This document shows, piece after piece, positions 18,158-29,879 of a stretch of 64,000 nucleotides of DNA. The stretch's first letter is position 1. Every line of letters begins with the position of its first letter. The DNA lies in assembly GCF_000143415.4 (NCBI RefSeq), contig NW_003314414.1, positions 153,626 through 217,625 on the forward strand, read 5' to 3'. The stretch is from Selaginella moellendorffii. Taxonomy: Eukaryota > Streptophyta > Lycopodiopsida > Selaginellales > Selaginellaceae. Both the position numbers and the translations under genes were made by a program. A model generated the notes under the pieces. It had not been told where the DNA came from. It ran no database searches and was given only the letters and a program-made list of their open reading frames with translations.

Positions 18158-20854
18158 GGCACCTTAACAGGTTTGCCAATAGGTACTAGATCTTCTAGAC
18201 CTTCAAATTGTTGACTATAACCCCGGGGGCATCCCCCACACTTGGCGGTGCACCCAAGCCAGCCCTTACGGCCAAGGGTTCATAGCAACTGAGATTAGGT
18301 GTCCCCATCTCACTCACCACGTCCTTGGTGCCACTTGCACCAAAGCGTTCAAGTTAGATATGCTGAGCTTTCACACTAAGCAATCTAACCGTGCATCACG
18401 ACTCCGAGGCATCCCTCGCTTGGCGGTGTGCCCAAACCAGTCTCCCCACTGAGAGTCCATGACCACCGAAATATGAGTGTCCTCATATTCCAAACCATCA
18501 CCACGCCCTAGTGATTTGGGACTCGAACCCAAGCACTAGAGGGTCGGGACTCGAACCCAACCTCCGTATATGCATCTACGGACGGCATCACACAAGATGC
18601 CTGGCGTGACTCCCCACGCCGGTGCACCAACTTATTTTTAAAGCCCTCTCTTTGAACACTCGGGAACTACTTCCCTAACCTTGACAGCCTTGCCTCATGG
18701 CAAGCTTCAAGACCACGCTTCTGCTGCGCCACTCTGATTTCGCGCGTTCTATGAACCATTTACACTTGGCCTTTCTAGGTACTAAGCTGCCTAGAATCGT
18801 CTTTGGGAACCTTGAAGGAACTCTGTCCCTTAACTTGCTAAGGCCTCCCTTTTTGCAAGCTTTCCAATTGCCACATAGTCTAACATGGACAATTCCATAT
18901 TTTAGACTCTCCATGGCATCACGGTTGCTAGCGGCAACACCCTCGAGCCCCCACTTGATTCTCCACTCCCAGCTGGCATAACCAACCTTGGTTATGCCCT
19001 TCGATTTCTATGGTTCAGTTCCATCCCAATACTACTTGCCTTTTGGCCCCATATGTTTCCTTTGGTTATTCTCCTCCAAACCAGCAGGATAGCTTTGCAC
19101 TTTTTATTATGCCTTAGCAAGTATTCTTAGGGATGAACCTACCCAATAGCCCAAGGAGTGGTTCCTCAATCCGGGTATGCTCACCTTATAATCCCACACA
19201 CTGGGATTACATTGTTGCTTATGGGCCTTTACATGCCCATCACTAGCCTTGCCAAAATTCCATTCTTGGCTTTGTCCAACTTGGGTAGATAGTCCTCTCC
19301 TGTCTCCGCAACCTTGGACATTTGGATAGCACCTTCTATTCATCATTCGCTAGGGACTTAGTCCCTTGGGCTTTATCCATTGCCCTCGCGACATCAAACA
19401 CCACCTTCTGGTGTTCTAGAGTGTTCGGGTGTCCCAATGATGGCTTTCTTGACAATGAGTATTTCCTTTTATGACATTGACTTACTATATCGCAACACAA
19501 GCAACTTATCCCCCGTAAGGGTGTATCCAACTTCCCTATGCTATTAAGAAGTCTTGGGTAGCTACCTTCTACCCGTTCAACCAGTTATTTTGCACCTCTT
19601 GCTTAGTTGTCTCATAGTTGTCAAGTCTTACCACTCATTGTGTGGTGCTTTCACACCTCCATCATTATCTGGGTCACCACACTCCAACTGCATGCTCTGC
19701 AGCTTAGGCTATGCCATTCCCATTTCCATTGGGATTCCTTTGGCAAGGGGTTCTCATGAACCCACCAACATAGCCTCAAGGTATCACACCTTGGCACATT
19801 TGGTGTCTCCACACCATCGGCTCCACGAGCCTACCTCTATGACACTTCCCCTTCGTGTTTATGTCTTTGCCAAGACCAACATCGCTCTTTCTCATGCCAA
19901 CCATCCGTTAGCACTGCACCATAGAGGTCACACACAACTTTGTATCAAAGTTGTTTTCTTCTGAGAACACCTTTCCCATAACTTTAGCATGGCACATTTT
20001 GCCATCGATGAGATATCCTCTGTTCTCATCCTTAGATCCTATGATCCCCCCCCATCCTTTGTGGGGTATAACACACCTCAGTCCAAATGCTTCCATCAGT
20101 CCTTTTAGGACCATCCCTTGACTCTACTTGAGTCATCAGCAGTTTTGGACTTGGTTAATCCACAGACCCTTAAGGTCCTACTTGTGAGGCACTAGCTCAC
20201 TGGAATACACTTGCATTCCTGTTCTACTCAAAAGGACTATTTTCACAAGTGTTACTCCGACACTTGATTTTGTTCTCTGGGGGCAACTTTTGCCCCTTAG
20301 GACTACTTGTCCATGTGATGAGAATACCACTCATCTCTAAGTACACCCCCCAACTCCTTGGGTTGTTCCAGCATTTATTAAAGGTAGCCTCGGCTACCAT
20401 TTCAAGGACTTGAGTCCTCTTACGTATTTGACCTCCCACGGTCATTACCTCTGGTCTCACATTCATGAGCACCAACCTCAACTATATGAGGAAAATCTTG
20501 TGACTCCTTTATTGTTTTGGAGTCTCTATCTTTCCCGTGATCCCAACTTTAGTTGTTTACCACAACAACCTTAACCAATTTGCTGAGACAAATGCTCATC
20601 CGGATCACATCCTCAACTCAATGAGGAAAACCTTGCACTGTTCCCAAGATCCCAAAGTCGTTCCATTATTGGCCCTTTTCTATCCACCACCTCGTCTACA
20701 AGTTCACACATGAACTGTAATGGAGAGCCATGTCTTCCCGAATTGCTACTCCTCAAGGATAGGCCCACTCCTCGGACCTTCCGATGCCAACACTAGTGGT
20801 GATATACTTGAGCACCAATAAAAGTCGGACTAAGGAACAGCTCCAATACCAAGT
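18158..20854 (-). mobile_element. Internal region 1 (2,697 bp, non-coding)
   Basis: No gag, protease, reverse transcriptase or integrase motif is visible in any frame. Two sites matching a Pol III B-box-like core on the minus strand (GGTTCGAGTCCC) lie 28 bp apart near 18518-18530 and 18546-18558. The primer-binding-like site is at 20840-20851. Confidence 0.8.
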
Positions 20855-21949
20855 TGTAAGCGACTAAATTTTCCATTCTACTTTAGTCACTTAACCACAC
20901 CTCCGACCACTTGGAGGAGTCTCATTCACAACCTCCATAAGTCCAATCCAGGACTTGGGGCTTGCTAGCCCCGAGAATGGCATCCATGCCACTCAACATT
21001 TGCACTTGGTCCAAGTGCTCCACGTGTCCGATCCCATGATTGACACTCAAAGGTACCACCGACATAGCAGCCCGTTACGCTAAGGCCATGCCCAATGACC
21101 TTTGCCACACTAGTAGTCCAATACCACTTGCATCACCGTCTTGGCTCTCCAAGACTAGGCAAACCATCCGTGAGTGGTCATCTCAGATCCACTCCTTAGC
21201 ATCCTTAGGATGCCCACCGACAAGGGGAATAGCCTTCCCCAATATCCCTCTGCCAGTCCCCACTAAGTCCCTTTCTGCCCCTGGCCGCGTTTGCCAACAC
21301 TGCCACTTGATCAAGACCCACAGGCCCGACCACTAAGTCCCACGGTCCTCTGGGACTTCCTCACCACACGACTGTGTCCTTGGTCACTACCCCAGAGGAC
21401 TGCTCCTCTTCCTTTCCACAGTCTGGGCCTTTGGGACAACATTTCGGAACACCGTGGCCTTACGCGAGCCATCTGGGTACTCTCCTCGCCTTCTGCCCTT
21501 GGGTGCTCTAGCCATGGGCTTAGAGCGGGTTCCGTTGAGCCACACCAGGTATCCAAGTAGGTAGTGCCACCCACACTTGGACTGGGAGCATCGGCCAGTC
21601 GATCTCCCGGGGAACTAGAGCCGGCTCTTGAACACTTCACCAAGCTACCCCGCTTGTCGGTCTGTGTTCACTCTAGTCTTGGACTTCCCAGTGGGCAGCT
21701 CATCACCCAACACTGGGTCCGGCCTTCCTGGGCCAAACTGGCCTTTCCTGGCCAAACTGGCTCCACTGCAGTCCTCCCCCTACTATACTTTTGGAGCTCA
21801 CTAAACCCCCCAGGGTCTGGGAGACGAACGCTTTGGGCTTTCACCCTCTCAGGCTCCGGACTCGGACTCGGACTCGAACTCGGACTCGGACTCGAACTCG
21901 GGCTCGGGCTCGGTCTCAGCCTCGGCCTCGGTCTCGGTCTCGGTCCCGA

Positions 21950-21981
<32 letters not shown>

Positions 21982-22650
21982 CCGGTCTCGGTCTCGGTCT
22001 CGACTTCGGACTCCATCTCGGACTCCATCTCGGACTCCATCTCGGACTCCATCTCGGACTCCATCTCGGACTCCATCTCGGGTCCATCTCGGGTCCATCT
22101 CGGACTCCATCTCGGGTCCATCTCGGACTCCATCTCGGACTCCATTTCGGGTCCATCTCGGGTCCACTTCGGACTCCATCTCGGACTCCATCTCGGACTC
22201 CATCTCGGGTCCATCTCGGACTCCACTTCGGACTCCAACTCGGGTCCATCTCGGGTCCACCTCGGACTCCACTTCGGACTCCATCTCGGACTCCATCTTG
22301 GGTCCATCTCGGACTCCACTTCGGACTCCAACTCGGGTCCATCTCGGACTCCACTTCGGACTCCAACTTGAGTCCATCTCGGACTCCACTTTGGACTCCA
22401 ACTCGAGTCCATCTCGGACACTTCCACGTGTCATGTGTTGGTCCTTTTGGGTCTCTTTTTGGAGCCTCGCCTTTTGCTCCCTTCGTGCTCGTTCCTCGAG
22501 CACTTCGTTGGGAGTTCCACTCCCGCTCTTGACTTTTCAAGTCGGAGCTTTTGGTCCAAACGTGTTACACTCATTTGGCTCTCGCTTCGGCCACTACCAT
22601 GTGGCGCCCTTCCGGCTCCACTTTGGGGCCTAGGGATTTTGTGTCTCACA
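20855..22650 (-). repeat. LTR 2 of the tandem retrotransposon (1,796 bp)
   Basis: It is almost identical to LTR 1. The main difference is a shorter repeat array (about 21855-22425). Confidence 0.88.
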
Positions 22651-25347
22651 GGCACCTTAACAGGTTTGCCAATAGGTACTAGATCTTCTAGACCTTCAAA
22701 TTGTTGACTATAACCCCGGGGGCATCCCCCACACTTGGCGGTGCACCCAAGCCAGCCCTTACGGCCAAGGGTTCATAGCAACTGAGATTAGGTGTCCCCA
22801 TCTCACTCACCACGTCCTTGGTGCCACTTGCACCAAAGCGTTCAAGTTAGATATGCTGAGCTTTCACACTAAGCAATCTAACCGTGCATCACGACTCCGA
22901 GGCATCCCTCGCTTGGCGGTGTGCCCAAACCAGTCTCCCCACTGAGAGTCCATGACCACCGAAATATGAGTGTCCTCATATTCCAAACCATCACCACGCC
23001 CTAGTGATTTGGGACTCGAACCCAAGCACTAGAGGGTCGGGACTCGAACCCAACCTCCGTATATGCATCTACGGACGGCATCACACAAGATGCCTGGCGT
23101 GACTCCCCACGCCGGTGCACCAACTTATTTTTAAAGCCCTCTCTTTGAACACTCGGGAACTACTTCCCTAACCTTGACAGCCTTGCCTCATGGCAAGCTT
23201 CAAGACCACGCTTCTGCTGCGCCACTCTGATTTCGCGCGTTCTATGAACCATTTACACTTGGCCTTTCTAGGTACTAAGCTGCCTAGAATCGTCTTTGGG
23301 AACCTTGAAGGAACTCTGTCCCTTAACTTGCTAAGGCCTCCCTTTTTGCAAGCTTTCCAATTGCCACATAGTCTAACATGGACAATTCCATATTTTAGAC
23401 TCTCCATGGCATCACGGTTGCTAGCGGCAACACCCTCGAGCCCCCACTTGATTCTCCACTCCCAGCTGGCATAACCAACCTTGGTTATGCCCTTCGATTT
23501 CTATGGTTCAGTTCCATCCCAATACTACTTGCCTTTTGGCCCCATATGTTTCCTTTGGTTATTCTCCTCCAAACCAGCAGGATAGCTTTGCACTTTCTAT
23601 TATGCCTTAGCAAGTATTCTTAGGGATGAACCTACCCAATAGCCCAAGGAGTGGTTCTTCAATCCGGGTATGCTCACCTTATAATCCCATACACTGGGAT
23701 TACATTGTTGCTTATGGGCCTTTACATGCCCATCACTAGCCTTGCCAAAATTCCATTCTTGGCTTTGTCCAACTTGGGTAGATAGTCCTCTCCTGTCTCC
23801 GCAACCTTGGACATTTGGATAGCACCTTCTATTCATCATTCGCTAGGGACTTAGTCCCTTGGGCTTTATCCATTGCCCTCGCGACATCAAACACCACCTT
23901 CTGGTGTTCTAGAGTGTTCGGGTGTCCCAATGATGGCTTTCTTGACAATGAGTATTTCCTTTTATGACATTGACTTACTATATCGCAACACAAGCAACTT
24001 ATCCCCCGTAAGGGTGTATCCAACTTCCCTATGCTATTAAGAAGTCTTGGGTAGCTACCTTCTACCCGTTCAACCAGTTATTTTGCACCTCTTGCTTAGT
24101 TGTCTCATAGTTGTCAAGTCTTACCACTCATTGTGTGGTGCTTTCACACCTCCATCATTATCTGGGTCACCACACTCCAACTGCATGCTCTGCAGCTTAG
24201 GCTATGCCATTCCCATTTCCATTGGGATTCCTTTGGCAAGGGGTTCTCATGAACCCACCAACATAGCCTCAAGGTATCACACCTTGGCACATTTGGTGTC
24301 TCCACACCATCGGCTCCACGAGCCTACCTCTATGACACTTCCCCTTCGTGTTTATGTCTTTGCCAAGACCAACATCGCTCTTTCTCATGCCAACCATCCG
24401 TTAGCACTGCACCATAGAGGTCACACACAACTTTGTATCAAAGTTGTTTTCTTCTGAGAACACCTTTCCCATAACTTTAGCATGGCACATTTTGCCATCG
24501 ATGAGATATCCTCTGTTCTCATCCTTAGATCCTATGATCCCCCCCCATCCTTTGTGGGGTATAACACACCTCAGTCCAAATGCTTCCATCAGTCCTTTTA
24601 GGACCATCCCTTGACTCTACTTGAGTCATCAGCAGTTTTGGACTTGGTTAATCCACAGACCCTTAAGGTCCTACTTGTGAGGCACTAGCTCACTGGAATA
24701 CACTTGCATTCCTGTTCTACTCAAAAGGACTATTTTCACAAGTGTTACTCCGACACTTGATTTTGTTCTCTGGGGGCAACTTTTGCCCCTTAGGACTACT
24801 TGTCCATGTGATGAGAATACCACTCATCTCTAAGTACACCCCCCAACTCCTTGGGTTGTTCCAGCATTTATTAAAGGTAGCCTCGGCTACCATTTCAAGG
24901 ACTTGAGTCCTCTTACGTATTTGACCTCCCACGGTCATTACCTCTGGTCTCACATTCATGAGCACCAACCTCAACTATATGAGGAAAATCTTGTGACTCC
25001 TTTATTGTTTTGGAGTCTCTATCTTTCCCGTGATCCCAACTTTAGTTGTTTACCACAACAACCTTAACCAATTTGCTGAGACAAATGCTCATCCGGATCA
25101 CATCCTCAACTCAATGAGGAAAACCTTGCACTGTTCCCAAGATCCCAAAGTCGTTCCATTATTGGCCCTTTTCTATCCACCACCTCGTCTACAAGTTCAC
25201 ACATGAACTGTAATGGAGAGCCATGTCTTCCCGAATTGCTACTCCTCAAGGATAGGCCCACTCCTCGGACCTTCCGATGCCAACACTAGTGGTGATATAC
25301 TTGAGCACCAATAAAAGTCGGACTAAGGAACAGCTCCAATACCAAGT
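22651..25347 (-). mobile_element. Internal region 2 (2,697 bp, non-coding)
   Basis: It has the same length as internal region 1, with only a few substitutions noticed (for example near 23598, 23657 and 23690). It contains the same primer-binding-like site at 25333-25344. Confidence 0.8.
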
Positions 25348-26479
25348 TGTAAGCGACTAAATTTTCCATTCTACTTTAGTCACTTAACCACACCTCCGAC
25401 CACTTGGAGGAGTCTCATTCACAACCTCCATAAGTCCAATCCAGGACTTGGGGCTTGCTAGCCCCGAGAATGGCATCCATGCCACTCAACATTTGCACTT
25501 GGTCCAAGTGCTCCACGTGTCCGATCCCATGATTGACACTCAAAGGTACCACCGACATAGCAGCCCGTTACGCTAAGGCCATGCCCAATGACCTTTGCCA
25601 CACTAGTAGTCCAATACCACTTGCATCACCGTCTTGGCTCTCCAAGACTAGGCAAACCATCCGTGAGTGGTCATCTCAGATCCACTCCTTAGCATCCTTA
25701 GGATGCCCACCGACAAGGGGAATAGCCTTCCCCAATATCCCTCTGCCAGTCCCCACTAAGTCCCTTTCTGCCCCTGGCCGCGTTTGCCAACACTGCCACT
25801 TGATCAAGACCCACAGGCCCGACCACTAAGTCCCACGGTCCTCTGGGACTTCCTCACCACACGACTGTGTCCTTGGTCACTACCCCAGAGGACTGCTCCT
25901 CTTCCTTTCCACAGTCTGGGCCTTTGGGACAACATTTCGGAACACCGTGGCCTTACGCGAGCCATCTGGGTACTCTCCTCGCCTTCTGCCCTTGGGTGCT
26001 CTAGCCATGGGCTTAGAGCGGGTTCCGTTGAGCCACACCAGGTATCCAAGTAGGTAGTGCCACCCACACTTGGACTGGGAGCATCGGCCAGTCGATCTCC
26101 CGGGGGAACTAGAGCCGGCTCTTGAACACTTCACCAAGCTACCCCGCTTGTCGGTCTGTGTTCACTCTAGTCTTGGACTTCCCAGTGGGCAGCTCATCAC
26201 CCAACACTGGGTCCGGCCTTCCTGGGCCAAACTGGCCTTTCCTGGCCAAACTAGCTCCACTGCAGTCCTCCCCCTACTATACTTTTGGAGCTCACCAAAC
26301 CCCCCAGGGTCTGGGAGACGAACGCTTTGGGCTTTCACCCTCTCAGGCTCCGGACTCGGACTCGGACTCGGACTCGGACTCGGACTCGGACTCGGACTCG
26401 GACTCGGACTTGGATTCGGACTCGGACTCGGGCTCGGGCTCGGTCTCAGCCTCGGCCTTGGTCTCGGTCTCGGTCCCGA

Positions 26480-26511
<32 letters not shown>

Positions 26512-27273
26512 CCGATCTCGGTCTCGGTCTTGGTCTCGGTCTCGGTCCCGGTCTCGGTCTTGGTCTCGACTTCGGACTCCATCTCGGACTCCATCTCGGA
26601 CTCCATCTCGGACTCCATCTCGGGTCCATCTCGGGTCCATCTCAGACTCCATCTCGGGTCCATCTCGGACTCCATCTCGGACTCCATTTCGGGTCCATCT
26701 CGGGTCCACCTCGGACTCCATCTCGGACTCCATCTCGGACTCCATCTCGGGTCCATCTCGGACTCCACTTCGGACTCCAACTCGGGTCCATCTCGGGTCC
26801 ACCTCGGACTCCACTTCGGACTCCATCTCGGATCCATCTCGGACTCCACTTCGGACTCCAACTCGGGTCCATCTCGGGTCCACCTCGGACTCCACTTCGG
26901 ACTCCATCTCGGACTCCATCTTGGGTCCATCTCGGACTCCACTTCGGACTCCAACTCGGGTCCATCTCGGACTCCACTTCGGACTCCAACTCGGGTCCAT
27001 CTCGGACTCCACTTCGGACTCCAACTCGAGTCCATCTCGGACACTCCCACGTGTCATGTGTTGTTCCTTTTGGGTCCCTTTTTGGAGCCTCGCCTTTTGC
27101 TCCCTTCGTGCTCGTTCCTCGAGCACTTCATTGGGAGTTCCACTCCCGCTCTTGACTTTTCAAGTCGGAGCTTTTGGTCCAAACGTGTTACACTCGTTTG
27201 GCTCTCGCTTCGGCCACTACCATGTGGCGCCCTTCCGGCTCCACTTTGGGGCCTAGGGATTTTGTGTCTCACA
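25348..27273 (-). repeat. LTR 3 of the tandem retrotransposon (1,926 bp)
   Basis: The longest LTR, with an expanded CTCGGA/CTCGGT and TCGGACTCCATC array (about 26347-27045). Its end borders the target duplication. Confidence 0.88.
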
Positions 27274-27278
27274 ACTAG
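27274..27278. repeat. Target-site duplication, right (ACTAG)
   Basis: It matches 16322-16326 and directly follows the CA end of the third LTR. Confidence 0.85.
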
Positions 27279-27654
27279 TTAGTGGAGTACCCATATCCTT
27301 GCGTTAAGCCACTAGTATGCTGAAATAACATTAGACTTCATTTAGCTCCGGTTTGCATGCTAGTCCTAGCATTGGGATGCTAGATGCTCTAGGACTATTC
27401 CAAGTCGCTTCATGCTCTTGTCTTTTTACTTTTTTGGGTTGTATGCTCAAGAGTTACTCTATGCTCTAGTTCCGTCACTCCTTAGCTCCATGCTTGGGAG
27501 TTTGGCTCCGTTCTTTCATTCAGTGGCCCAATTCAGGTTCCGCTTTATTATCTTTGGACACATGGCATGTATGATATGTGACATATGGCATATAAAGGGT
27601 TTAGGTTCTACTTCGTGATTACCTTATAGTAAATCACCATAGGATAAAAGGTAA
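27279..27654. other. Right flank of the LTR array, no gene
   Basis: Low-information sequence with TTGGGAGTTTGGCTCCG-like motifs, similar in style to the ends of the LTRs. It may be a relic of an older related LTR. No coding gene is seen. Confidence 0.35.
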
Positions 27655-28015
27655 AAATCATATGCACTACACCTATATCCCAATGAGACTAATGCAAAAA
27701 CTAGATGTGCCACCCTCTTAACAAGCTACTCTATGTGATTGTCTTATGTCTCAAGTCCTGAAGTAGAAGTAGTTATGGTCATTTCTTTTAGATTATGTTG
27801 ATATCCAAATCTCCACCTCAAGCCAAATGTAAAACAGAGTTAGAGAGATGTCACTGCCAGCAAATTTTATTGTTATCCACTCTCCCGAAACACAGAAGCC
27901 ATCTGTTCCTCCACCCCTCTAGTTGACTAGGTTTTGCGTATTCTTTCAAGATGGCATAATAGAGGCACACCACTACAAGAGTGAGTCTCCATCATAAGGC
28001 CACCATTACATATAT
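27655..28015 (-). mobile_element. LINE-like 3' relic (inverted copy)
   Basis: This is the reverse complement of about 41035-41370 with only a few, mostly transition, differences. It carries the same decayed WRLTL...LHYAILKE frame on the minus strand. Confidence 0.55.
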
Positions 28016-28129
28016 CCTCACTTATTATCTGTCAAAATGATAATGATTATGTGCTTCCCAAAGTGCTTACACTCTTGTCATTCTCTAGATATCAAAATTC
28101 AAAACTGTCAACATTATCTGGTCAGCATT

Positions 28130-28867
28130 CTTATTGACTAGAGAATGCACAAAAGTTCAACCTGGACAATGGTATCAGTCAATTTTCCTACAATTTGCAA
28201 CCCTTGTTGGATTCTTGTTGGGATTTTTCTTTTGTTGCAGCTTTTGTTTGCCACATACTATGAATGCCAGCGAGGATGAGGCATTGCAGCACTTTGTTGA
28301 TTGCTTGAGCCCCTTGCCTTTGAGATCGTGGAACCAGATGCGTGCTAGCCTCAGGCTCCGAATGACTCCGGCATAAGAGATCATCGTCGCGTAGAGCTGC
28401 TCGAGCTGCAGTCTCTTGGCCGATAGTAGGACCATTGGATTGTTCGTGAGCCATGTAAAAACCTGGCACGATCGTGATATAAGAACGTGATGGATGAAGA
28501 GGATGAAACAAAAAAGAATGTCACCAACAAGATCAAACTCGATCAGGCATGAAAGATACGAGCACGGAAACAATGAGAAAACCAAAAGAAATCCCGACCA
28601 ACAACACCAAAGTTTGATGGGAAGAAAAGCAAGAAACTCATAAGAAAAGCTGGAAGAACAGCTACGAAGAACATAGCAAATCAAAAGAAACTAGAAAACA
28701 AGAGAAAAAATCTAAGATTCTTGCGTACCTGTAAACTGTAGTGGTGATAATCCCCTCCCATGAGACCGCCCAGCATAGGAATCCAGAAGCTCTCGAAATC
28801 TCTCATGTAGCCAAGATCTCCTCGTGCGCCCCCATGGACGAGCATTCTCGAGCCACAAATATGTTAG
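28130..28867 (-). pseudogene. PPR gene relic (inverted partial copy)
   Basis: On the minus strand an exon near 28860-28735 reads LVHGGARGDLGYMRDFESF and is followed by a GTACGC donor at about 28729. A second exon begins near 28410 (YATMISYAGV...SLRLARIWF). Equivalent sequence at 36966-37500 is longer and shows PPR repeats. Here the repeat-coding part is missing and the end is truncated, so it cannot be functional. Confidence 0.6.
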
Positions 28868-28883
28868 CTCAAAATAATCACAT

Positions 28884-28913
28884 GGGTTTAGGGTTTAGGG
28901 TTTAGGGTTTAGG
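28884..28913. repeat. Telomere-like tract (TTTAGGG)n
   Basis: Nearly four units of TTTAGGG at the inner end of the left inverted-repeat arm. Confidence 0.8.
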
Positions 28914-29879
28914 CGTAGATTGGCTGCCTCCCATTGGCCGGCAGCAAACATTAGCGTGATTATTCGCTAACACGTGGTTAAAGAAATAACCCCTTTACAG
29001 TTACCCTCTATGGGACAGTTGCGATTTGCTGGATCTGGCAGCCCAACTCCTCCTTATTATGATAGATAATTATTTGCTGTATAATAGGAATCAAGCTTGA
29101 ATATTCCTTTATTTAAGCCTAATTAATTAGCTAGGTATGTGTGTTTTAGATAATATAATTAATAAAAATTAAACTAATTGAGACCTCCAAATGGTCTCAC
29201 TTTAACCAAAATGGGAGTTTTTTCAAAAAATTTCTTGCAGTTGTAATTTATAATAGTCACTAAATTTTTTTTAATTGTTTAATAATTATATTTTTGTAGT
29301 GTTACGGTTAAAATACAATGTTACATAAATTAAATCCATAATATATTACTAATAACAACTCTAATTGGATGCAATGATAAACTTTGATGATACTTTAGTT
29401 GCAACCACATCACCACACATAGCTCACCACTCATCTATATAACAATTATTTGTATTAGTATCAACTTCGATACCCTTTCCTTTATAGCTTTCATTATTAG
29501 CAATGTCAAAAATTAATTCTTAAACCCAATTTTCTTTAAGATTGTGAGTATATTATCTATACTATTTTACATCTAAGTGTTGGAATGATATTCTACCAAA
29601 GCTTTGCTTAAAACTTTTAATGCACATTTTAGAATATAATTAATATTTTATAAATAAAATTGTAAAAGTTTTAATCAATTATCATTATTTGTTTTACCAT
29701 TATAACATAAACCATCAGAAACCTGAATAATACTAACATGCAAAAAAATAAAGGAATCTTTCAGTTTTGGCACTTGCTCTTGATTCTAGAATCTTAAATC
29801 TCACCACCTAAGATAATTCCATCTGCACCTCTGCAATGGAGAAAAAATTTCAGATTATTTCTCAAAAAAAATCTCAGTT
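28914..29879. other. AT-rich intergenic DNA downstream of the Crinkler-like gene
   Basis: Very AT-rich, with no open frame of note and no recognisable element. It should hold the 3' end and polyadenylation signals of the minus-strand gene that ends at 29880. Confidence 0.5.

Larger units (their letters stand above)
16327..27273 (-). mobile_element. Tandem non-autonomous LTR retrotransposon (LTR-internal-LTR-internal-LTR)
   Basis: Three LTRs (16327-18157, 20855-22650, 25348-27273) start with TG and end with CA. They enclose two 2,697-bp internal regions that are almost identical. The whole array is flanked by one 5-bp duplication, ACTAG at 16322-16326 and 27274-27278, so it behaves as a single insertion that later became tandem. 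On the minus strand a primer-binding-like sequence, TGGTATTGGAGC, lies 3 nt after the LTR (plus-strand 20840-20851 and 25333-25344). It differs at two positions from the usual initiator-Met site TGGTATCAGAGC. No gag or pol is present, so this is a LARD-type element relying on proteins from elsewhere. Confidence 0.88.
27655..28867. repeat. Left arm of a large inverted repeat
   Basis: Read backwards this arm matches 41370 to 40967 (LINE tail), then 38430 to 38260, then 37480 to 36966 with high identity. It lacks about 0.77 kb of PPR coding sequence and the 38430-40966 insert of the right arm. Arm order is therefore LINE tail, CTAGATATC junction, then PPR relic. Confidence 0.75.

Noticed and set aside
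18518-18558. A tRNA gene at the B-box-like sites
   Set aside because: I could not find a matching A box or a cloverleaf around either site.
28884-28913. A chromosome end
   Set aside because: Only about four telomere units are present, and unique sequence continues on both sides.
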